Shown: positions 50,498-58,458 of the stretch, piece after piece
Numbering within the stretch: the first letter of the stretch is position 1
Layout of the letters: each line of letters opens with the position of its first letter
NCBI RefSeq assembly: GCF_019972155.1
Contig: NZ_BOVL01000020.1
Span: 406,147-470,146 of the forward strand
Source: Bradyrhizobium sp. RD5-C2
GTDB taxonomy: Bacteria; Pseudomonadota; Alphaproteobacteria; Rhizobiales; Xanthobacteraceae
DNA length: 64,000 nucleotides
Reading direction: 5' to 3'
Position numbers and translations under genes: made by a program
Notes under the pieces: generated by a model
The model's database searches: none
The model's input: the letters and a program-made list of their open reading frames with translations, nothing else
What the model was told of the DNA's origin: nothing

Positions 50498-51672
50498 CGC
50501 GCGGGCCCTGCAAAGATCACGGCGCCCGAGGCCAGGCCGCGGTCATAGTTGATCATACCGAAGCCCGAGGCCAAACCGAGCTTTGCATCCTTCACCTGTG
50601 TGGGACCGGCTTCTCCCAGAACCTGCCGTAGTCCTTCGACGAGCCCGAGATAGGCGCCGGCGGCGCCGGCCTGCCCTGCCGAGAGCTGGCCGCCCGAGGT
50701 GTTGTGCGGAAAGTCGCCATCGACCGTCAGATCGTGCTGACGAACGAAGGCCGCCCCCTCACCCTTGTTGCAGAAGCCGAGATCCTCGAACTGCATCATC
50801 GTGATGACCGGATAGTCATCGTAGGTCTGGACGATATCGAGATCATCAGGCTTCACACCGGCCATCGCGTAGAGTTCGCCGACATCCATTGCCCAGCCGC
50901 CGCGCACCTGCATCGGATCGTCGGCGAAGGCGTTGTGCCGCTCGATCGTCGACAGCAATCGCGCCGCCGGCAGGCCAAGCGAAGCCGCCGTCTCGTCCCG
51001 CATCACAAGGAAGGCCTCGGCACCGGCGCACGGCATGACGCAATCGAACAGGTGAATGGGGTCGGAAATGGGACGGGCCGCCAGATACTGCTCGATTGTC
51101 AGCGGCGTCTTCATCAGCGCATGCGGATTGCGTAGCGCGTTGGCACGCTGGGCGACCGCGATCCTGCCGACGTCCTCGCGCGTGACGCCATAGGTCCGCA
51201 TGTAGTTGCGCGCGATCAGCGCGAAGCTCGCATTGGCGCCGCCTGCGCCATAAGGATAGACCGCGTCCTGGTTGAAGCGCGAGAAATTCTCGAGCGTCAG
51301 GCGGAAGGAATCGACGTGGTTGGTATCGCCGGCCACGCAAGCGACGATATCGGCATCGTGCGCCTGCACCGCGCGCGCCGCCTTGCGCAAGGCCGCGATG
51401 GCGCTGGCGCCGCCGAGCGGGATGGTGTCCAGCCATCTGACGCACAGCCCGAAATGCTGCGTCAGTCCGATCCCGCTGTCGGTCCCCATGGTGAAGCTGG
51501 AGACGCACAGACCGTCGATGTCGGAAGCCTTGATACCGGCCCGCGCGACCAGCGCGCTTAGCGCACGGCCGATCCACCATTGCGCGCTCTCGATCGAATA
51601 GCGCGCGTAAGGGATCGTGACGGGAGCCGCCATCACGATGCCTTCATACGGTGTGCGCAACGAATTCTTCAC
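50494..51672 (-). CDS. Thiolase-fold protein (lipid-transfer/SCP-x thiolase-like) lacking the nucleophilic Cys
   Basis: A 392-residue thiolase-superfamily protein. The loop that carries the acyl-accepting Cys in thiolases reads IPLGGASAIAAL (about 84-95) with no Cys, and the usual GHPxGATG near the C-terminus reads GQAGAAG (about 333-339), so the His is missing too. An YDDYP motif (284-288) lies where Ltp2-type retro-aldolases have YDCF-like residues. Thiolase-fold proteins of this sort work with DUF35 partners, and here the partner overlaps by 4 bp. The GTG at 51672 retains the first strand of the fold; an ATG at 51633 is possible. A C-C bond-cleaving aldolase role is inferred. Confidence 0.85.
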   Translation of the reverse strand: MKNSLRTPYEGIVMAAPVTIPYARYSIESAQWWIGRALSALVARAGIKASDIDGLCVSSFTMGTDSGIGLTQHFGLCVRWLDTIPLGGASAIAALRKAARAVQAHDADIVACVAGDTNHVDSFRLTLENFSRFNQDAVYPYGAGGANASFALIARNYMRTYGVTREDVGRIAVAQRANALRNPHALMKTPLTIEQYLAARPISDPIHLFDCVMPCAGAEAFLVMRDETAASLGLPAARLLSTIERHNAFADDPMQVRGGWAMDVGELYAMAGVKPDDLDIVQTYDDYPVITMMQFEDLGFCNKGEGAAFVRQHDLTVDGDFPHNTSGGQLSAGQAGAAGAYLGLVEGLRQVLGEAGPTQVKDAKLGLASGFGMINYDRGLASGAVIFAGPAR

Positions 51673-51808
51673 CAGCCGCCTGCCTTGCCTGCCCGTCTCA
51701 AGTCATTTCCAGCTTCACATCGATACTGCCACGAGTCGTATTCGAACAGGGGCACCTTCTCGGGTCTCGTCACGTCTGGCTCTCCAGAACTGGGCGGCTG
51801 TTCAGGCG

Positions 51809-52606
51809 CTAGCGCTTGTTGCGCGCGAGTATCGCCCGGAAATCGTCACGTGCCTGTGCACTGGCTCGCTTGAAGCTCGGCCCGCGGCTTGGCTCGGTGC
51901 CGTTGAGCTGCCTCAGTTGCACCCACATCTCGGCACTCTTCAACGCCACCGCAGCGCAGTTCACGACCGGCGCGTGCCCGACCTTCAGGCCATGCTCGCG
52001 CCCGATCAAGAGGCCCGGCAGCACACCGGCGGGGATCACGACGTCGGCGCCGCGCTCCACCAGCGGCAGGGCGCAGGCCATGAAATCCTCGATCATCCGC
52101 GCGTGCGCCGCCTGATCGCCCGCGAATGCGCTAGCGAAATCCTCCGGTTTGCAACCGAGGCCGGTCACGTGGACGACGCGATCACCGAGGCCGTAACGTT
52201 CGGCCTGCTCGTAGTGCCAGACCTCGAAGACCGGATCGAGCGTCACGAGCCCGAGGCGCCGGCCGAGTTGCGAGGCCGCAAGCAGCGTCGCCTCGCCGGT
52301 CCCGATCACCGGAATGTCGAGCGTCGCGCGGAGTTCGTAGAGACCGGGATCCTGGAAGTGGCCCATCACGAAGGCGTCGAAGCCGCTCTCCTCGGCCGCG
52401 ATGCCGTTGTCGATCGCCTGAACCGCGCAGCGCAATTCTGCAAGCCGGCCGAACTCCCGATCCGGCGGCGAAATGCCCTCGACCTGAACCGTCGTGCCGG
52501 GCGCGGCGATCGTGTTGAGATACTCCGACAGCCGCGCCATATAGGGCGCGTTCACGCTCGCATCGACGAAACTCTGCCAGAAGATGCGTATCGCCCTTCT
52601 CCTCAA
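51809..52606 (-). CDS. Asp/Glu/hydantoin racemase-superfamily protein
   Basis: About 260 residues of the PF01177 fold, with a family core DAFVMGHFQDPGLYELR ... IPVIGTGEATLLAA and VIPAGVLPGLL. The two racemase cysteines are not present: the first reads GHF (family GCF) and the second PAG. So it is probably a lyase, isomerase or decarboxylase relative rather than a racemase. The start is odd. AGGAGAAGG is ideally placed before an ATA codon at 52591 (ATA-CGC-ATC-TTC, equivalent to MRIFWQSF), while the nearest usual codon is a TTG at 52606 that lies upstream of that ribosome site. I give the TTG boundary. It is the first gene of the operon to 47224. Confidence 0.8.
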   Translation of the reverse strand: MRRRAIRIFWQSFVDASVNAPYMARLSEYLNTIAAPGTTVQVEGISPPDREFGRLAELRCAVQAIDNGIAAEESGFDAFVMGHFQDPGLYELRATLDIPVIGTGEATLLAASQLGRRLGLVTLDPVFEVWHYEQAERYGLGDRVVHVTGLGCKPEDFASAFAGDQAAHARMIEDFMACALPLVERGADVVIPAGVLPGLLIGREHGLKVGHAPVVNCAAVALKSAEMWVQLRQLNGTEPSRGPSFKRASAQARDDFRAILARNKR

Positions 52607-52665
52607 ACGGTGACGGGAGCATCGGCCGTCGGCCTGCCGACGGAGATATTTCAACCATAAACTAA

Positions 52666-52677
52666 TTGACCCGTCAA
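52666..52677. promoter_or_regulatory. Inverted repeat TTGACCCGTCAA, candidate operator
   Basis: A perfect TTGAC-CC-GTCAA inverted repeat, 60-75 bp upstream of the racemase-like start. Short palindromes of this form are bound by GntR, LacI or TetR proteins. No regulator gene is adjacent, so the protein that binds is unknown. Confidence 0.35.
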
Positions 52678-52836
52678 ATGCGCGCGATGGAGCCCACGAA
52701 GGGGCCCTCGCCATCAGGACGAGAAGACCCATTTTTGGGGACGAAGAGATGATAGAATTGGCGTACTCTGACAGAATTGTATGCAGCAACATTTTTTCTG
52801 ACAGCCCCGTGACATGTGTTGACGACGCCACGGAGA

Positions 52837-52852
52837 ATACTTTAGGCTTTAA
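52837..52852 (+). promoter_or_regulatory. ATACTTTA-type element in the divergent promoter region
   Basis: ATACTTTAGGCTTTAA, embedded in the inverted repeat TACTT-N8-AAGTA (52838-52855). It resembles the minus-strand element at 46437-46452 (13 of 16 positions) beside the MarR gene. That MarR protein could control both loci. Confidence 0.4.
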
Positions 52853-53217
52853 GTAATCGACCATCGGCCACTGCCGGTGGCCATGACGATGATGTTGCAG
52901 GGCACCGATTTTGAGAAGCTCAATCGCGTGGACTAGCGTCGGGCCGGAATGGCCGGCAGCAGCATCGCCGGTCGCGCATCGCGGCTGCGGCATTCGCCTT
53001 CCTTCGTTTCGACAGATGCACGCCGGTTGCCGCAGGCTCGCCTGCTCTTCGAGCGGCACACCTCGCCATGGCCGCTGACGCCCCGGCCAAGCGAACTTCC
53101 CTCTCGCCGCGCCCGGCGTCTGGCGCTGCAGCAACGCCTTCAACCGGTTCGTGCACAGCGCGGGCTCCTGCCCGGCTGCCCGACATTCGTACCCAGCATC
53201 AACGGAGGACAACGCAA

Positions 53218-54369
53218 ATGCGGCAGAAGACCCTGGGCTTACTCGCACTTGTCGCCGGCGTCTTCGCGGCACCGGCTGCGCAAGCCGACATCACGATCGG
53301 CTTCGTCACCTCGCTGAGCGGCAACGGCGCGTCGATCGGCATCCCCTATGGGCGCGGCATCAATGCCGCCTATGAATACAAGAAGACGATCAACGGCGAG
53401 ACCATCCGCCTGATCCAGCTCGACGACGGTTCCGATCCGTCGGCTGCGACGCGCAACGCACGCAAGCTCGTCGAGGAAGAGAAGGTCGATCTGCTGATCG
53501 GCACCGCGACGACCCCCTCGACCATCGCGATGGCCGCCGTCGCCAGCGAATTGAAGGTGCCGATGATCTCGATCTCACCGGTCGGCAAGCTTCCGGACTC
53601 GCCGGAGCAATGGGTCGTCGCAGTGCCGCAGCCGGCTTCGCTCCTCGTCAAGATCGTCGCCGACCGGATGATGCGCGACGGCATGAAGAACATCGGCTAT
53701 ATCGGCTTCTCCGATGCGTGGGGCGACCTCGTCTACAACGGCGCCAAGGCCGCCGAACCCACTGACGACATCAAGGTGCAGACCAACGAGCGCTATGCCC
53801 GCACCGATACCTCGGTGACCGCGCAGATCCTCAAGGTCATGGCCGCGCGTCCCGATGCGGTGCTGATCGGCGGCTCCGGTACGCAAGGTGCGTTGCCGCT
53901 CATCACACTGTCCGAACGCGGCTTCAAGGGCAATACCTACGGCACCGTGGCGCTGGTCAATCCGGACTTCGTTACGGTCGGTGGCAAGGCCGCCGAGGGC
54001 ATTCAGGTCTCCGCCGGCCCGGTGATCGTGGCCGAACAGCTTCCGGACGACCACTTTGCCAAGAAGATCGCGCTCGATTTCCGCGCGGTCTATCAGAAGA
54101 CCCACAACATTCCGACCACCGACGGATTCTCCGCTTACTCGTTCGATGCCTGGCTGATCTTTGCCAACGCCGCCGAGCGGGCGCTCAAGACCGCGAAGCC
54201 GGGCACGACGGAATTCCGCACCGCGCTGCGGGACGCCATCCTCAGCACCAAGGAACTGCCCGGCGTGCATGCCGTCTACAACTTCAAGCCCGGTGCGGTG
54301 ACCGGCGTCGACGAGCGCTCGCTGGTGGTGGTCCGCCTGACCGGCGGTGTCTGGAAGTACGCGCCGTAA
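53218..54369 (+). CDS. Periplasmic substrate-binding protein of a Liv-type ABC importer
   Basis: A 383-residue secreted binding protein. The ATG at 53218 has CGGAGGAC upstream and gives a signal peptide ending AAQA before DITIGFVTSLSGNGASIG. It shares long blocks with the binding protein at 47224, so the two are recent paralogs. It is the first gene of the plus-strand importer set, and the promoter is in the 611-bp region upstream. Ligand unknown. Confidence 0.93.
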   Translation: MRQKTLGLLALVAGVFAAPAAQADITIGFVTSLSGNGASIGIPYGRGINAAYEYKKTINGETIRLIQLDDGSDPSAATRNARKLVEEEKVDLLIGTATTPSTIAMAAVASELKVPMISISPVGKLPDSPEQWVVAVPQPASLLVKIVADRMMRDGMKNIGYIGFSDAWGDLVYNGAKAAEPTDDIKVQTNERYARTDTSVTAQILKVMAARPDAVLIGGSGTQGALPLITLSERGFKGNTYGTVALVNPDFVTVGGKAAEGIQVSAGPVIVAEQLPDDHFAKKIALDFRAVYQKTHNIPTTDGFSAYSFDAWLIFANAAERALKTAKPGTTEFRTALRDAILSTKELPGVHAVYNFKPGAVTGVDERSLVVVRLTGGVWKYAP

Positions 54370-54412
54370 GCAGGAAGTTGGCCGGCGATCAGAACGGGGG
54401 AACGGCGTCTCA

Positions 54413-55456
54413 ATGACGAGCGATATCGCGGCCATCCTTGGGATCGACGGGATCGCCACCGGCGCGGTCTACGCGCTGGTGGCGATCGGAACCGTGCTCA
54501 TCTTCACGGTGACGCGGGTCATCTTCATTCCGTTTGGCGACATCGCCGCCTTTACCGCGCTGACGCTTGCGGCGCTCGATGCCAAGCGCTTTCCCGGAAC
54601 CGGCGCGCTGGTCGTGGTGCTGGCGTGCCTTGCGACGCTGTTCGAGATCATCTCGCTCATTCGCAATGGCGACACTCGCCTGCTGCCACGTGCGCTTCTG
54701 TTCTATCTCGCCCTTCCACTCACAGTGGTCGGCATCGCCTGGCTCGCCCTGCGCATGGACCCGCCGCTCGCGGTCCGCCTCGTGCTCGCGCTGATGCTGA
54801 TCACTCCGATCGCGCCTCTGCTTGACCGGATCGTCTTCCGCCCGATCGCCGATGGCACAGTGCTGCTGCTGCTGACGGTTTCCGTGGCGCTGCATTTCGC
54901 ACTGGTCGGCCTTGGCCTGCTGTTCTTCGGCCCCGAAGGCGTCCGGACTGAACCACTGACGTCGTTCTCAACAGAGTTCGCCGGCGTCCTGATCTCGGGC
55001 CAGACCATGCTGATCGTGATCGCCGCGCTGGTCTTCAGCGGACTTCTCTATCTCTTCTTCGACTTCACACTGGTCGGCAAATCGCTCCGCGCCACCGCGG
55101 TGAACCGGACCGGCTCGCGGCTGATGGGGATCCGGCCGGCGCGGGCCGGCACCATCGCCTACCTCCTGGGCTCGCTGATGGCCGGCGTATCCGGCATCCT
55201 GATCGCACCGGTGAATACCGTGTTCTACGATTCCGGCTTTCTGATCGGGCTCAAGGCATTCGTCGGCGCCATCGTCGGCGGCATGACCAGCTATCCCGGT
55301 GCCGCGATCGGCGCGGTCGGGGTCGGCATCCTCGAAAGCTTCGCATCCTTCCAGAGCAGTGCCTTGAAGGACGTGATCGTGTTCTCGCTGCTGATCCCTG
55401 TCCTGATCTGGCGATCCCTCGCCTCGCTGCATTCCGAGGAGGAGATCGAGGAATGA
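54413..55456 (+). CDS. Liv-type ABC importer permease (LivH)
   Basis: A 347-residue membrane protein. It begins DGIATGAVYALVAIGTVLIFTVTRVIFIPFGDIAAFTALTL, where the usual NIAQGE loop reads IPFGDI. It ends with AFVGAIVGGMTSYPGAAIGAVGVG. Like the LivH at 12478 it has an additional hydrophobic segment after residue 60. It overlaps the fusion gene by 4 bp. Confidence 0.92.
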   Translation: MTSDIAAILGIDGIATGAVYALVAIGTVLIFTVTRVIFIPFGDIAAFTALTLAALDAKRFPGTGALVVVLACLATLFEIISLIRNGDTRLLPRALLFYLALPLTVVGIAWLALRMDPPLAVRLVLALMLITPIAPLLDRIVFRPIADGTVLLLLTVSVALHFALVGLGLLFFGPEGVRTEPLTSFSTEFAGVLISGQTMLIVIAALVFSGLLYLFFDFTLVGKSLRATAVNRTGSRLMGIRPARAGTIAYLLGSLMAGVSGILIAPVNTVFYDSGFLIGLKAFVGAIVGGMTSYPGAAIGAVGVGILESFASFQSSALKDVIVFSLLIPVLIWRSLASLHSEEEIEE

Positions 55457-57222
55457 CGCGCCTGCATGTTCAGCTCGCAGCAGTAACAGCACTGGCGTGC
55501 CTCGCGCTCGCGCCCCTCGTGCTGAGCCCGTTCAGCGTGACGCTGATGAACTATATCGGCATCTATTCGCTGGTCGCCATCGGCCTTGCGCTTCTCACCG
55601 GCGTCGGCGGCATCGTGTCGTTCGGACAGGCCGCGTTCGTCGGCATCGCCGCCTATGCGACGGCGTGGGTCTCTGCCCTGAACGGGCAATCGCCCTGGCT
55701 CGGCCTGCTGTTCGGGGTGGCGCTGACCTGCGGCGTCGCAGCCATCCTCGGCGTCGTCACCTTGCGGCTGCAGGGCCATTTCCTTTCGCTCTCGACCGTC
55801 GCATGGGGCCTTGCGATCGGCTTCCTGTTCGGCAATGTCGAGGGGCTCGGCCGCTTCAACGGCATCTCGTCGATCCCGCCGATCAGCGTTGGCTCGTTTG
55901 CGCTCATCTCCAGCGCGCAGATCTATTATCTGATCTGGGGCATCGTCGCCCTGGTGCTCCTGCTCGGCTACAATCTACTGGACTCGCGGCTCGGCCGCGC
56001 CATGCGCGCGCTGCGCGGCGGCAATACGCTGGTCGAGAGCCTCGGCATCAACGCCTTCCGGATCAAGCTCGTGACCTTCGTGATCGCGGCGTTCCTGGCC
56101 TCGCTCTCCGGATGGCTTTACGCGCATATGAGCCGCTTCATCAGCCCGGGTCCGTTCGATGCCAGCATGGGCATCGAATATCTGATGATGACGATGGTCG
56201 GCGGCGCGGGCAGCCTGCTCGGCGGTGTCGTCGGCGCAGCCATCGTGACCCTGCTCAAGAACAGCGTGCAGGATTATCTGCCGCTGATCGCCAAGGGCGC
56301 ATCCGGGCAGCTCGAGATCGTCGCCTTCTCCGCGCTGTTCATCCTGTTCCTGCAATGGGCACGGCAGGGCATCGTCCCCTCCATTGCCCGCTATCTGCCG
56401 AAGACCAGGCGCGAGCGGCCGCAGCCGGCGCCGCCACTGCCGCGCCGTCCGCAGCCGGCACCGGGCGAGCTTCTCCTGAAGGTCGACGGTGCCGAGCGCC
56501 GGTTCGGCGGCCTCATCGCGGTCAACAATGTCAGCTTCGAGGTGAGGTCCGGCGAGATACTTGCCGTGATCGGCCCGAACGGCGCCGGCAAGAGCACGAT
56601 GTTCAACTGCCTGACCGGCGCGCTGCGGGTCAACAAGGGCGAGATCGTCTTTGCGGGCCGCCTGATCACGCGCGATCCGCAATCCCGCATCGCCAAGGCC
56701 GGCGTCGCCCGGACCTTCCAGCATGTGAAGCTGCGGCCGCGCATGAGCCTGCTTGAGAACGTCATGCTCGGCACCTACAGCCGAACCCGCACCGGTCTGT
56801 TCGCCGGCGCCTTTCGCCTCAATCAGCGCGAGGAAGCCAGCGCCCGGCACGAGGCGCTGATGCAGCTCGAGCGCGTCGGGCTCGGCGACAAGCCGTTCGA
56901 GCTCGCCGGCAATCTTCCGCTTGGCAACCAGCGCATCCTCGAGATCGCCCGCGCGCTCGCCGCGGATCCCGCCCTGCTGGTGCTCGACGAGCCGGCGGCG
57001 GGCCTGCGCCGCCAGGAGAAGCTGAGACTGGCGGAGCTGCTCCGCGCGCTGCGGGCAGATCACCTGACCATCCTGATCGTCGAGCACGATATGGAGTTCG
57101 TGATGTCGCTGGTCGACCGCATCGTGGTGCTCGATTTCGGCTCCAAGCTTTGCGAGGGCGTGCCGAGCGCGATCCGCAGCGATGAGCGGGTGCAAGAGGC
57201 CTATCTCGGGGGCGTCGCGTGA
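55453..57222 (+). CDS. Fused Liv-type permease and ATPase (LivM-LivG fusion)
   Basis: A 589-residue fusion. The LivM part (about 1-315) has GGIVSFGQAAFVGIAAY and the coupling loop RALRGGNTLVESLGIN. A Pro-rich linker (about 318-338) follows. The LivG part (about 339-589) has Walker A IGPNGAGKST (about 373-382), signature LPLGNQRILEIARAL, Walker B LLVLDEPAAGL and switch His in VEHDMEFVM. Architecture and length equal the fusion at 10712-12481. It starts with an ATGA overlap and ends with a GTGA overlap. Confidence 0.93.
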   Translation: MTRLHVQLAAVTALACLALAPLVLSPFSVTLMNYIGIYSLVAIGLALLTGVGGIVSFGQAAFVGIAAYATAWVSALNGQSPWLGLLFGVALTCGVAAILGVVTLRLQGHFLSLSTVAWGLAIGFLFGNVEGLGRFNGISSIPPISVGSFALISSAQIYYLIWGIVALVLLLGYNLLDSRLGRAMRALRGGNTLVESLGINAFRIKLVTFVIAAFLASLSGWLYAHMSRFISPGPFDASMGIEYLMMTMVGGAGSLLGGVVGAAIVTLLKNSVQDYLPLIAKGASGQLEIVAFSALFILFLQWARQGIVPSIARYLPKTRRERPQPAPPLPRRPQPAPGELLLKVDGAERRFGGLIAVNNVSFEVRSGEILAVIGPNGAGKSTMFNCLTGALRVNKGEIVFAGRLITRDPQSRIAKAGVARTFQHVKLRPRMSLLENVMLGTYSRTRTGLFAGAFRLNQREEASARHEALMQLERVGLGDKPFELAGNLPLGNQRILEIARALAADPALLVLDEPAAGLRRQEKLRLAELLRALRADHLTILIVEHDMEFVMSLVDRIVVLDFGSKLCEGVPSAIRSDERVQEAYLGGVA

Positions 57223-57932
57223 GCGAGATGTTCTCCATGACCGACGTGACCGTGTGCTACGACAACGTCGAGGCCGTGCGCAACGTCTCGCTGTCGGTCG
57301 ATGAGGGCCAGATCGTCACCGTCATCGGCCCGAACGGCGCCGGCAAGACCACGCTGCTGATGGCCGCCATCGGCCTGCTCGGATCACGTGGCCGCATGGC
57401 GTTCCGCGGCAGCGATATCCGTAAGATGTCGGTCGAGGATCGCGTCGAGCGCAGGCTCTGCCTCGTTCCGGAGAAGCGCGAGCTGTTCTCCGACATGTCG
57501 GTCGCCGACAACCTTCTGCTCGGCTCCTACAGCCTGCGCGACCGCTCCGGTGTCCGAAAGACGCTGGATGAGGTCTATGATCGTTTCCCCCGGCTGAGGG
57601 AGCGACAACGCCAGGCCGCAGGCACGCTGTCCGGCGGCGAGCGCCAGATGCTCGCGCTGGGGCGTGCGCTGATGGCCAAGCCCGCGCTGCTGATGCTCGA
57701 TGAGCCCAGCCTCGGTCTTGCGCCGCTGATCGTGCGCGAGATCTTTCGCACCATCGCGTCCTTGCGCGACCTCGGCGTGTCGATCCTGCTGGTCGAGCAG
57801 AACGCCCGTGCCGCGCTCGAGACCGCCGATTATGGCTACGTGCTGGAGACCGGCGAGATCGTGCAGTCCGGCCCTGCCAAGGATCTGATCCACGATCCCC
57901 GGCTGATCACGGCCTATCTCGGCGGGCACTGA
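57219..57932 (+). CDS. Liv-type ABC importer ATP-binding protein (LivF)
   Basis: A 237-residue ATPase with Walker A GPNGAGKTTLL, signature TLSGGERQMLALGRAL, Walker B LLMLDEPSLGL and VEQNARAALE. The GTG at 57219 overlaps the fusion stop; an ATG three codons later is possible. It is the partner of the LivG half of the fusion protein. Confidence 0.93.
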   Translation: MSEMFSMTDVTVCYDNVEAVRNVSLSVDEGQIVTVIGPNGAGKTTLLMAAIGLLGSRGRMAFRGSDIRKMSVEDRVERRLCLVPEKRELFSDMSVADNLLLGSYSLRDRSGVRKTLDEVYDRFPRLRERQRQAAGTLSGGERQMLALGRALMAKPALLMLDEPSLGLAPLIVREIFRTIASLRDLGVSILLVEQNARAALETADYGYVLETGEIVQSGPAKDLIHDPRLITAYLGGH

Positions 57933-57950
57933 GACCGGTTTGGATCGGTC
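57933..57950 (+). terminator. Weak hairpin just after the LivF stop
   Basis: GACCG-N8-CGGTC begins at the first base after the stop codon. The arms are only 5 bp and no T-tract follows, so termination here is uncertain. Confidence 0.22.
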
Positions 57951-58458
57951 CCGGCGAGCCGCACAACAAAAACATCGAAAACAACCCCATGCACAGTAGC
58001 CGGCAACAGCCATATCAATGGCTTGCCGGGCCGGTGCGATGTCTGCTGATTTTCCAAAAGTCGCTTGCGCCGTCGGGCAAATCACTGGCACGATATCATC
58101 ATCGCAGCGGCATGGTCGCCAGGCCTTGTACCTATTAGCGCGGCGGCGTCATGTGGCTGATGACTGCGTCGGCTGTGCTCCTATAGCGACCATAGTTCGT
58201 GCGGCAGCGCAGTATGTCGCGATAGGCCAAATGCGGAAACGGGCCCGCTGAGCGTGGCCCCGAGCGGAAGGACCCGCACTGCGACAGCAGAAGCTTGCGA
58301 GTGATCCGATCGACGCGTGTCCAGCTCAGTCGTCGCGACCCGGCAGCATAAAACCATAACGACTGTCAAGTTGAGAGAATTAGAAATAGCCGTTGCCCTA
58401 CTTGGGGTTGCGCGGGCATACGGTCATGTGTTTCGACGTATTGTGGTGGGTTGGAAAA
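57933..58458. other. Intergenic region before the autotransporter gene
   Basis: This 526-bp region has no convincing gene. It holds the end of the importer transcript and the autotransporter promoter. The last 120 bp become AT-richer (CATAAAACCATAACGACTGTCAAG...), like the start of the following gene. Open frames on both strands around 58180-58370 lack ribosome sites and family features. Confidence 0.5.

Larger units (their letters stand above)
52607..53217. other. Divergent promoter region between the thiolase-fold operon and its importer
   Basis: This 611-bp region lies between the minus-strand racemase-like gene and the plus-strand binding-protein gene. It has an AT-rich centre (about 52650-52870) with two candidate operators, TTGACCCGTCAA at 52666-52677 and ATACTTTAGGCTTTAA at 52837-52852. 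From about 52920 to 53217 the sequence is high-GC with several accidental open frames but no convincing gene. Confidence 0.55.

Noticed and set aside
50494..51672. Annotating the thiolase-fold gene as acetyl-CoA acetyltransferase
   Set aside because: The nucleophilic Cys and the GHP histidine are both absent, so thiolase activity cannot be supported.
52607..53272. N-terminal extension of the racemase-like frame to 53272
   Set aside because: It crosses the divergent promoter region and the next gene's signal peptide, and the sequence is unlike any family. PF01177 proteins start near MRIxW.
58181..58369. A 62-codon minus-strand frame before the autotransporter
   Set aside because: No ribosome binding site or recognisable domain, in a region that otherwise looks non-coding.
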